Assembly (NCBI GenBank): GCA_029204045.2
Contig: CM055073.1
Span: forward strand, 27,123,818-27,187,817
DNA length: 64,000 bases
Direction: 5' to 3'
DNA from: Tillandsia leiboldiana
Lineage: Eukaryota > Streptophyta > Magnoliopsida > Poales > Bromeliaceae
The notes beneath the pieces were generated by a model. It worked only from the letters and a program-made list of their open reading frames with translations, made no database searches and was not told where the DNA came from. The translations under genes were made by a program, and so were the position numbers. Shown here one piece after another: positions 16,860 through 26,148 of this stretch (positions within the stretch are counted from its first letter, which is position 1; each line of letters begins with the position of its first letter).

Positions 16860-17793
16860 GTCACGCCCCGAGTTTAAAAATCAGGTCTGAAATTTTTTTT
16901 TTTGAAATAAATCAGAGTTTGCAAAACGGGCGTAACAGACCGCCACACATATAGGAAATCCCCTATCCATAGGGATAGGGTCTCTCCTATACATGCACGG
17001 CTAGGCAAATCCAATCATCCATCAGAGATCAATCAACATCTAAACTAAACAATGACTAAACAACAGGAATAATCCAAATAATCATACTCACATCAATCTG
17101 ACACCGCCACGACGTCCGGCTCGACGAAACCTATCAGGTAGCGATTTTGGTTCGCTAAAATTTAGCTCCATAATTTTTAAATTCCATCTTATACTGAAAA
17201 AGCTGATGAACAGATATGTATATGGTATATCTCATGAAGATCAGGGTCTATCAGAAATATAAAAACTGATAAATAGGTACGTAAGATATGTCTCACGTAG
17301 ATCAAGATCTATCAGGACTAATCATAGGGCATGTCAATAAAATCATCAGGGCTAATCTAGATAAAATCAGCAGGTATATATGATGAGTCTAAAAGAATCA
17401 ATGTCTATCAGGGGGTCATGTGATATATATGCAGTCATCATAGGTCGTATCGGTATAATTCGCAGGCTGGTCAAAAAAAGGTGTCCGACTGGACTAAAGC
17501 AACCAGAGGGCCGAAGAGATCATGCCCGGACCGAAGCTAACCCACCTGGATGTAGGCCGATCCACGAACTCCCGCACAGCTACTGGGAGGCTGGTGCTGA
17601 ACTGCTGGGATCTGAACATATAACTAGAATCAATAACAGACTCCCTCAAACCCATCTCGACAACACTGTAAAAAGATAATGGATAGGGTCTCTCCTATAC
17701 ATGCACGGCGGTCTGTTACGCCCGTTTTGCAAACTCTGATTTATTTCAAAAAAAAAATTTTCAGACCTGATTTTTAAACTCGGGGCGTGACAG
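16860..17793. mobile_element. Rearranged LTR fragment with about 85-bp inverted termini
   Basis: 16,860-16,942 is the reverse complement of 17,707-17,793 (TGTCACGCCCCGAG...CTCGGGGCGTGACA). A 28-bp direct repeat (GGATAGGGTCTCTCCTATAC...) sits just inside each arm, at 16,973 and 17,682. The middle shares segments with the degraded LTR at 54,100-57,680, for example CGACGTCCGGCTCGACGAAA at 17,112 and 56,707. No coding sequence is visible. Confidence 0.7.
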
Positions 17794-18114
17794 ATTAGAT
17801 GGTATCAGAGCCAATAACCAGCCGGAAGTGTGTGATGAGTCTCGGCTGAGCCTGGGTCTAGATGACAGAGCTAGCGAGACGAGTCTCACATCGCCTGGTG
17901 ATCTTAGGCTTGTGTGTGTGTTTGGGCTGACGAGGACGTCAGGCCTAAACGGGGGGAGTCTGTGACGCCCCCAATAGTCCCACATCGGATGTGGATGGAT
18001 TTGTGATTGGGTTTATATGAGACTTGGACACTAGTAATAATAACTGGGCTTAAGCATTTTGGGCTGTGGTTTGGGTCCAACGAGTTATTATTGCTAGTGG
18101 GCCGGGTCGTTACA
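17794..18114 (+). mobile_element. TRIM family A: primer site, internal region and 3' LTR
   Basis: Primer site TGGTATCAGAGCC (17,799-17,811), the short noncoding interior, purine tract AAACGGGGGGAGTC, then a full 154-bp LTR (17,961-18,114) running TGTGACGCCCCC to CGTTACA. Where its own 5' LTR should be, the sequence is the end of a different LTR (GGGGCGTGACA, ending 17,793). Confidence 0.85.
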
Positions 18115-18643
18115 GTACCATAGTGTTTTTCAAAAAAAAAAAAAAAAAAAAAAAAAAGCCCAATGAACCAACATAAACTTTTCAGGTGTTAATTAATAAT
18201 AAGCACAGTGTGCTCCGAGGATCATCTAATGTAAACAAAAAAAAAAAAAAAAAAAGAGAATATATATAGCTAAAACTAGATTCTGGCTACTGTACTATCG
18301 ATAGCAAAGAGGTTTTCGTGCTATCAAGTTATTTTCGATGATGTGGCATCCGAAGCCACAATTAGTTTCGTTAGATTTAATCTACACTATTAAAAATATC
18401 TAGAAATCAAATTTTATATTTTTCCAACATTATTTATCAAGTGATCAAAGGTTTCAAAAATAATAATTTTAATAGCCGATATGATACGTTTGTAATTTCA
18501 ACGGTGCAGAATAATTTAAATAATGTAAAATTTTAGTAAAAAATTATACTTAATATAAAAAGTAAGATCAACACTTTTGATTTAAAATTTAAATATTTTA
18601 TCACTATTTTTTTATAAATTTTTTATTTTCAACCGTTTATATA

Positions 18644-19188
18644 CACTACAACAAAATTAAGTTATAGGGATACATGTTTGTGACACTTTTGTATAAGTGT
18701 CCTATCTATATTCCATCTATATCCAAAATTAGGTTATAGGGACACATTTTTGAGACACATTACAAAAAAGTGTCGCTATATACCCTAACGACGGCACATA
18801 TTGTTGGCTATTTTATTTATGGGTTAAAAATAGGTCCAACTCCTGCCCGTGACAATAGACCTAGGAGACTAATAAGTTGAGTTGGGTGAGCCCAATAAGT
18901 TGAGTAGGGCTGCGGTCCACAATAGACCTAACGGCAAGAGGCCCAATAATAGACCCAACGTCCAGATGGGTTGAGTCCGGTCGAGACCCGTGGCCGCTGT
19001 GTCTGTACGCTTTAAGTGAATTGGTTGCGTATTTCTAACAGCTCGAGCTTTTGGAATTAGTGGTTAGCGCCAACGATCCTACACATATAGCAACACTTAC
19101 AATAAGTGTCGGTATTTTTGTCAGCAACACTTTTTTTAGATTTTAGAAACACTTAAAAGTGTCGCTATAGTCTAATTTTGTTATAGTG
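18644..19188. mobile_element. CACTA-type MITE containing a solo LTR
   Basis: Ends CACTACAACAAAATTA...TAATTTTGTTATAGTG with a 3-bp target duplication ATA (18,641-18,643 and 19,189-19,191), as in the CACTA (EnSpm) superfamily. Removing the inserted 282 bp plus one 5-bp duplication leaves 258 bp, the length of the intact family members at 39,626 and 39,945. Confidence 0.9.
18802..19083. mobile_element. Solo LTR, 282 bp, nested in a CACTA MITE
   Basis: Runs TGTTGGCTATT...GATCCTACA and is flanked by a perfect 5-bp duplication CATAT (18,797-18,801 and 19,084-19,088). TG...CA ends with a 5-bp duplication are the mark of LTR retrotransposons. The AGCTCGAGCTTTTGGAATTAG stretch near its right end is typical of LTR 3' regions. 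There is no internal region or second LTR, so it is a solo LTR. Confidence 0.85.
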
Positions 19189-19491
19189 ATATTTTTAGAC
19201 TATCGATTTGATATGTAAATAATATAAAAAATAATAAAATTTGGTTTTTAAATATTAATTTTTAATAATATAGATCAAATTTAATAGAACTGATCGTCGA
19301 TTCGCGCATCACTAAAAATAATTTGATAGCACCGATAATATAATAACCTAGCTAAAACTATATAAATATATATTAAAATATTTTTGTATACGTTATGTTT
19401 GGCATTATGCATGCATAATATAGGGAAAAGACTGAGAAACTAGCTAGTGACAATCAAAGTTGGAATTGAAGACCTTTGGTTTTTATTTTCA

Positions 19492-19493
<2 letters not shown>

Positions 19494-19575
<82 letters not shown>
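19494..19575. repeat. Compound (TC)n(TA)n microsatellite
   Basis: About 49 bp of TC followed by about 32 bp of TA, directly abutting the hAT-like element at 19,576. Confidence 0.97.
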
Positions 19576-19577
<2 letters not shown>

Positions 19578-19755
19578 GTGTCAACGAATCGAACACGAGT
19601 GAGCTGGGTCGGCTCGTGTTCGACTCATTTAATAAACGAGCCGAACACGAGCTGGTTCGCGAATAACAAATTTGATTTTCATTTCTATTATTAGATATAA
19701 AACTGAAAAAAATTTAAAAATTAAAATTTATAAAAAATTAATAACTTAAAATCTA

Positions 19756-19841
<86 letters not shown>

Positions 19842-20004
19842 GCCGAACCCGAGCGAGCTGACTCCCGTTTGTGTTTGGCTCGTTTATTAAACGAGCTGAA
19901 AAATTATGCTTGTGTTCAGCTCGTTTACTAAACGAGCGATTCGATCTCGAGCTCATTTCGAGCCGAACACGAACTGTCTCGTGAACAGCGAGCTACATTG
20001 CCAT

Positions 20005-20007
<3 letters not shown>
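19576..20007. mobile_element. hAT-like nonautonomous element in an (AT)n tract
   Basis: Ends GGGTGTCAACGA...TTGCCATCCC, near inverted repeats resembling hAT termini, with TATATATA on both sides. The interior is full of GCTCGTTTA/TAAACGAGC inverted motifs. An internal (AT)n tract (19,760-19,838) splits it. A second, right-truncated copy begins at 49,783 with TAGGGTTGGCAA. An 8-bp duplication cannot be verified inside alternating AT. Confidence 0.55.

Positions 20008-20069
<62 letters not shown>
20008..20069. repeat. (AT)n microsatellite
   Basis: About 62 bp of alternating AT immediately right of the hAT-like element. Confidence 0.97.
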
Positions 20070-20074
<5 letters not shown>

Positions 20075-20850
20075 TATTAATTCTATTCCTTTATGTGGGA
20101 CATTTAGATGATTCATATAGAAGTGTCTCATGAGAGTATATATATAAGACAAATAAGAAGACAAATTATAAATTTAGTTTATATATCCAAGTCATTGAAC
20201 TCTTTTCAAAAGATTTTTATGACTAAGGCTAGAAATATCATGGTAATTAGTATCGTAGTCGCGCGTGATATTTTTCAGAAAGATTATTTATTCTAAAATT
20301 ATTATAATTCTGATACATTTAATTTTTTAATTTTTTGAGCTGATTCATGATTCAAAATGTCATAACAAGTGCGCTGTAGTAATAAATACTGTAGCTATGG
20401 TTAAAAAGAAATAAAAAAAAAGAAAGTATAGAGCGAAAGCCAAAGATACCGACGATAAAAATAATTACATTGGTCTAAATAAAATTTTTATTAATATAAA
20501 AATCTTAATTCTAATTTTAATTAAATCTCATAAAATTTTTTTCAATAAAAATAAATAAAATTATATTTTCTAATTTTAAGAAATGTATTACTCATTAAAA
20601 ATTCTAAAAATATAAAAACACTCTCTTAAAAAAATTAATAAAATAAAATTTTAAAAATTAGAAAAGTACAAGTTTGAAGTTATACATTTCTTGGCAGTAT
20701 TACTTTTGGTCTAATGCACAGATTGCAGGTCTCAAACCGAAAATCAAATCGTAATCACTCAGATAATTAAGACATATTTAATTGGAAAAATAGTTTGAAT
20801 TTGATTTTTCATTTTTTTTTTGAATTTTATATTTTATTTTTAGCTGGATC
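20070..20850. other. Unassigned AT-rich intergenic DNA
   Basis: No gene, no long repeat and no element ends recognised. Confidence 0.5.
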
Positions 20851-20853
20851 AGT

Positions 20854-21030
20854 CACTACAACAAAATTATACTATATCGACACTTTTAAGTGTTTATAAA
20901 ATTTAAAAAAAATGTCGCCGGTAAAAATACCGACACTTATTGTTAGTGTGTGGATACTACTATTCAGTTTTCAATTTCACTCACTACAACAAAATTAGGT
21001 TATAGGGACACATGTTTGTGACAATCGTGC
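20854..21030. mobile_element. Two broken CACTA MITE left ends
   Basis: CACTACAACAAAATTA occurs at 20,854 and again at 20,982 in the same orientation, each followed by only part of the 258-bp family sequence. The second breaks off after TTTGTGACA, where a GC-richer sequence begins. Confidence 0.75.
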
Positions 21031-21285
21031 GCCTCGGTTTGGTGGACGATCTGGCTTGAGAGTAATAGGAGAATTTTCGAAAGCCGCAAGAGGACGGCGG
21101 GGGGGATTTTTACGGAGGCGCGCGATTGTCGGAGTCGGTGGGAACTACTTGCTGCACCTCTTTAGTACTTGCTGCACTTTTTTTTTTTTTTTTTTTTTTT
21201 TAGGCCTTGTTGCCTACTTCTGTTGCCTAATTCATCGCCCGCATGAATGAAGCGGTAGCATGCTACCTTTCTCTCAAAAAAGTAT
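21031..21285 (+). mobile_element. Possible non-LTR retrotransposon 3' end
   Basis: A GC-richer segment ends GAATGAAGCGGTAGCATGCTACC followed by TTTCTCTCAAAAAA, a short A tail, and contains a 24-bp T run at 21,179-21,203. The tail-like end and abrupt junction inside a broken CACTA MITE suggest a retroposed fragment. No reverse transcriptase is encoded and no clear target duplication was found. Confidence 0.3.
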
Positions 21286-21749
21286 CCACACACTTTTTAC
21301 CATAACCACATATTCCAAATCCTGTGTATAATTATGATCAAATATTATATGTAAACATATTTTATCTCCAACATTTGGAATTTGTTTTTCTCCACCACTT
21401 GCTTTTTGACTATAGAAATTGTTGAATCATTGATGAAGAAAAATGCATCAACATATCCATCTAAAAAGGGGAGAGATTTCAAAATCAAACATTTAATTTG
21501 GACTTTAACCAAAATGGTGCAGAAATACCTACCTTTTTTTTCACACCAAGACCATGGAATTTCCATTTATTTGTTACTTCAAAGTTTCAACCATATTTTT
21601 TGGTCTTCATGTTGTCCTACTTTTCCTTGTATTCACATAATAATCCTATGTGACTTGTCAAAATATTGGGAATTTCCTTAATAGTCTAAAATAATTATTA
21701 GATTTTTAATAGAATGATGCTTTGCGTTATTAATAGTATAACAACCAAA

Positions 21750-21873
<124 letters not shown>

Positions 21874-22195
21874 CTACTGGTAGCCGAAAAATAAAAAATT
21901 GGCGTTTCAGCTCAATTCGTAAAATTGACTAGTGAACCGAACCGGTTTTACAAAACTAGATGATTTTTTTTATTTAATATTTTACTAATTAATCAACAAT
22001 ATGCATTACATTTTACTAATCTATATATTTTTAGTTTTGTATAGTATAATAATATTTAAAAATAATATAGAATACTATATATAGTATATATAGTTTTTAT
22101 TATATATAATATAAAAAAATAATAATTAAATATTTATAATATTATGGTGACGTCATTCAATACAGCGGTTGTACTACTGGTTTAACCAGTACCCT

Positions 22196-22497
22196 GTGAC
22201 ATCTCCAAAATTTGAAATAGTAATATATATAAGATAATAAAGCTAAATCTTCTTAATTCGGTTATAATATTTTATGCGGTGGCTAAATTTAAGAGGTTAA
22301 GAGTGTTGGCATACTAGTGCTAAAGTAGCAAGCTCTAGAATGAATGATCATTTGGGAAGTAGGGCGTGATGAGTTTCGGTTGTGACAATTCCGAAATTTA
22401 GATTAGTCCTATATATAAATAATATAATAGGATTAAAACTCTTAATCCGACTGTAGCTTGTTGGGCGGTTGTTAGGCCCAAGAGATCAAGAGGGTAT
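22196..22497 (+). mobile_element. LTR relics of TRIM family B
   Basis: Contains TGTGACATCTCC and TGTGACAATTCCGAAATTT, each followed by a stretch resembling the reverse complement of the LTR of the complete element at 43,928 (TAGTCCTATATATAAAT, then ATTAAGAGGTTAAG-like sequence). Both are truncated, with no primer site. Confidence 0.5.
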
Positions 22498-22993
22498 GTG
22501 TGAGGACCGAATTTTCGCGAGAGGATTACTGTTGGATCATCAGCTTCTGGAGGCCTTTGTTGGGTGTTGGAGGTGTTTGTGTGCGTATCGGACTCAAGAA
22601 AGGGGCTCAGTGCGTTGAATGGATCGCGAGTGTATTTGGATGCACCCGTCGAATTTTAGAAGTGGTTTCGCGTGAAACAGACATCGGATTTGAATTCAGT
22701 GCGGAAAAACGATGGAAATTTGCTACTTGGTTGTATTTTTCTGAGTCCGGACGCCCGAAAACGGACACCTGAAAGTTTTTAGTATTTTTGGGTGCATGGT
22801 GGACCGGTGGACCAAGGGCGGTGCCACGTGGCGGCCTCCCATTGGTGCCGTACGACACGTGGCGGAGCGGGAGGCGCGGCGCAATCGGCTCGGCCCACGG
22901 GAGCAGGCGCGTGCGCGGGCAGGCGCGCGGGCTGGCGCGATGCAGCGGAGCGGGTGTGCCACATGGCGGATTCCCATTTGTTTGCAGAGGACA
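22498..22993 (+). mobile_element. Left part of an older LTR-like element split by the Tekay insertion
   Basis: Begins TGTGAGGACCGAATTTTCGCG and continues beyond the younger element at 33,783. It holds two CACGTGGC boxes (22,825 and 22,856). The TG start and the downstream TATAAATA at about 34,247 suggest an LTR, but its far end, primer site and partner LTR were not found. Confidence 0.5.
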
Positions 22994-23959
22994 TGTAATA
23001 GCCGCTAGTTTAAAATATTTTGAGGGTCTACTTTTGGTTCGTTATTTCCGTTTTTCGTTTCGGGGGGGATTGGGGGATAATCGAATAATTCCTTGTTTCC
23101 GGACAGACCGTCGGGGCCCGCGGGTATTTTTAGTTAATAGGGCTCGCGAAACGGAGAGTGGCGGCGAGAACGGTTTTGAATTCCGATGCCGGAATCTCCC
23201 GGAATAAATTCCGGAAGGTAACTAACGGTTCAGGTGGATAACGCGGTTTTTCAGACAGACCGGACTCTAGTTCGCACCTGATTTGGACCCGTTTTAACTT
23301 GAACTAGGTTGATTTCCCATTCCCTAATTTAACCACTCCCGCCACCTTAATTACTCCCGTTATTTTTCCCCGTCGTACAACTTCCCATAACTACCCACAA
23401 CTCCCCTAACTACCCACAACTCACCTAACTACCCGCAACTTCCCGTAACTACCCACAACTCCCCTAACTACCCGCAACTCCCCATAACTACCCACTCCCC
23501 ACAACTAACCACTTCCCCATAACCACCCGTAACTCCCTTTAACTACCCACTCCCCTTAAACCACCACACTCCCCATAACCACCCGTAACTCCCTTTAACT
23601 ACCCACTCCCCTTAAACCACCACACTACCCTTAACTACCCGTATCTTTCCACTTTTCCCCACAAGTCACCTACGTACGAGACCCCATTTCCCCAACCCTT
23701 CAGTTTCCCAAACCAAACCCTTCTGCTTCCTCACCGACTGCGCGGAGGACCCAAGAGGCGAGACCAAGGAAGGAGAAGGAGGCGTCCTCACATTCCTTGG
23801 AGCCGAACGCGCAGGATCGGATCGCCTCTCCCTCCGACAACCGAGGTGAGCACGCTAGGGTTGTGCCTTCTCGCCCCGTTCTTGGTTGGAGCGGACGAGA
23901 GGGGGGGGGGGAAGGAAAAGAAGGGGCGTGGGCACCGCCGGAATCCGGCGCGCACGGCG

Positions 23960-24460
23960 GCACCGCATGCGGACCGCCGCATGCGGGCGCCGCCGCTAGC
24001 GGGCGGCACCGCATGCGGGCTGCCGCATGCGGGCGCTGCCACTTGCGGGCGGCACCGCATGCGGGCTGCCGCTTGCGGGCGGCACCGCATGCGGACTGCC
24101 GCATGCGGGCGCCGCCGCTTGCGGGCTGCCGCATGCGGGCGCCTCCGCATGCGGGCACCGCCGCTTGCGGGCTGCGGCATGCGGGCGCCTCCGCATGCGG
24201 GCGCCGCCGCTTGCGGGCGCCTCCGCATGCGGGCACGACCGCTTGCGGGCTGCCGCATGTGGGCGCCGCCACTTGTGCGCCGCCGCATGCAGGCGCCGCC
24301 GCTTGCGGGCGCCTCCGCATGCGGGCACGGCCGCTTGCGGGCTGCCGCATGTGGGCGCCGCCGCTTGTGCGCCGCCGCATGCGGGCGCCGCCGCTTGCGG
24401 GCACCACCGCATGCGGGCGCCGCCGCTTACGGGCACCTCCGCATGCGGACGGCCGCACGC
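23960..24460. repeat. GCATGC palindrome array in the 5' LTR
   Basis: Dozens of imperfect units of 12-18 bp built on CCGCATGCGGGC, CCGCTTGCGGGC and GCGCCGCC. All six frames stay open across it, which yields Ala/Gly/Arg/Cys-rich pseudo-proteins. The matching array in the 3' LTR is at about 31,905-32,345. Confidence 0.95.
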
Positions 24461-24962
24461 TGTTAGTACACCGCCCAGCCGTGCGGGGCCAGGCGCGTAC
24501 CTGTGCGTATTATACGCAAGGTGAGAGGGCGCCGGGCGCTCTAATCATTAGTCTGACAAAGCCTTAAGTTGCTGACTCCTATATGACAGATTCGTGTAGG
24601 TCCGGGCGGGCACCCGAGACGCGAGAGAACCTTACATCAGTCAGGAGCGCGACAACAAGGTGGGTTTACGGTCGAGGCTGAGTATTGTGTTGGAAATCCA
24701 AAAAGGGACTTTTGATTATTAATCGGTACTAACGCTGATGGTTTCTATGATGTACTACCTTACCCCGTGACATGGTGACATGGTTACTTGGTTACTTGGT
24801 TACTTGGTTACTTATGCTCGAGTTGCGACACGCGCACCCGCGGTTTGGCCACCGCAAAGGGTGCTCTTTTCCGGAAAGGCGGTCTTTGACCCGTGTTACC
24901 CCACGAGGTGACGTAGTGGGGGGCCCCTGACAGTTGGGGGGTTTGAGGCAGCGAGGTGCGAG

Positions 24963-25090
24963 CGGTGAGACCACCGTGGGATTGGATCCCGATGTGGTCA
25001 GGTGTGAGACCACCGTGGGATTGGATCCCGATGTGGTCAGGTGTGAGACTACCGTGGGATTGGATCCCGATGTAGTCAGGTGTGAGACCG
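24963..25090. repeat. 39-bp tandem repeat in the 5' LTR
   Basis: GTGAGACCACCGTGGGATTG...GTGGTCAG repeated about 3.5 times. The last copy has diverged to GAGACCGCCGGGTCC. The same array is at 32,859-32,986 in the 3' LTR. Confidence 0.95.
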
Positions 25091-25894
25091 CCGGGTCCGG
25101 TGCCCGACGCGATCAGGTGTTACAGGTGTTACCGGGGTTACAGGTGTTACAGGTGGTACAGGTGGTTGCGAGTTACCGTTACGAGTAGAGCGGTTGTTCC
25201 GGCTAGTCTTGCTTTGGTGACTTGGTATTACTTTACTGTTTTAGTACTACTCTTATGATAGTGTCGCTGACTACCCACTCTGTGACAGGTACCTCCAGGG
25301 GGTAGAGGTAGGCGACGGTGAGGCCGAGGTGGTAGCAGACGGGCTGAGGGAGCCCTAGTATGCTGTATCATTTACTTTCTCTGCATTTCATTCAGAACAG
25401 TAGGTTATTGTGTGGTTCTCGATACCCTTGTGGGGTCGTGTGGATGTTGAGTACTTTCTTGCTGGTTATGCACTACTAATTCCTTTATTGTTCCCGTTGG
25501 GCCGTTTTCTAAACCTTGTGGATTTATGCCGTTTTCCAATCTGTTTTCAAAACCTAAGGCTGTGTGGGCCTGTTTTCAAACGGTGAGTTTTTACTTTCAA
25601 CTAGACTGGCCACGGGTATTGTTTAGTCTTCATGCACCGTACTACTTCGAACTGTTGTGATTAAAAGGGAAAATGGTTGCTTATGCTCGACTATTGTAAC
25701 AGCCGCGACGCCGTGCATATACAGAGGAGACTCTGCCCGATTTTCGAGTGAATCTGTATATGTGGCGGGTCTGGGCACGCGCCGGGGAAGGAGGTTTTTA
25801 AACAATCAAAAAAAAAAAAGATGTACGCACTTTACGCGTACTTTGAGGTATCGTTTCCGCTAAAATAAAACCCCCGGGGCGTGACAGATTAAGA

Positions 25895-25907
25895 TGGTAT
25901 CAGAGAC
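25895..25907 (+). promoter_or_regulatory. Primer binding site (initiator tRNA-Met) of the Tekay-type element
   Basis: TGGTATCAGAGAC, eight bases after the 5' LTR, complementary to the 3' end of plant initiator tRNA-Met apart from the final bases. It starts minus-strand DNA synthesis. Confidence 0.9.
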
Positions 25908-26076
25908 TTTGCTTTAATCACGACAGTGACGGCCCAACATCCACCGAGATATCACACTTAACTACGAATAAATGAAATGTGCAGGGTTTAAGGGTTAAGA
26001 CGTGAGAGATCGGGGAGGGGATTTGTAGATAATGTTTCTTTTCTCTCACGATTTGACGATGATTCTTCTAGCAGAG

Positions 26077-26148
26077 ATGAGTACTGAGCTTTGGTTGGTA
26101 TGTCTGTACAGACAATGGTACGGACCAGAGCGTCGGCCGAGGAGGTAG
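26077..26148 (+). CDS. Short upstream frame overlapping the gag start
   Basis: ATG at 26,077 followed by 22 further codons to a TAG, in a different frame from gag-pol. It would lower initiation at the gag ATG if ribosomes scan from the cap. The peptide itself resembles nothing I know and may be chance. Confidence 0.3.
   Translation: MSTELWLVCLYRQWYGPERRPRR

Larger units (their letters stand above)
22994..25886 (+). repeat. 5' LTR of the Tekay-type retrotransposon
   Basis: TG...CA bounded. Contains in order a C-rich AACTACCC repeat (about 23,335-23,650), a GC-rich array of CCGCATGCGGGC palindromes (about 23,960-24,460), TTACTTGG repeats (24,781-24,812), and a 39-bp tandem repeat in three and a half copies (24,963-25,090). 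It is 49 bp longer than the 3' LTR, mainly from one extra stretch of the GCATGC array. Confidence 0.96.

Noticed and set aside
21345..21681. Opposed open frames of 73 and 99 codons
   Set aside because: Neither shows a recognisable motif, signal or repeat, and they overlap on opposite strands. Not enough to call a gene.
23335..23650. C-rich repeat as interstitial telomere sequence
   Set aside because: The units are AACTACCC-like and irregular, not CCCTAAA, and both copies are inside the LTRs of one element.
23700..24567. Long open frames on both strands in the 5' LTR (also 31,642-32,463)
   Set aside because: All frames stay open because the GCATGC array lacks stop codons. The Ala/Gly/Arg/Cys repeats are translation shadows of a GC-rich minisatellite.
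24963..25090. CRISPR-like look of regular 39-bp repeats
   Set aside because: The units are contiguous with no spacers, lie inside an LTR and are duplicated in the other LTR: a tandem repeat of a plant element.
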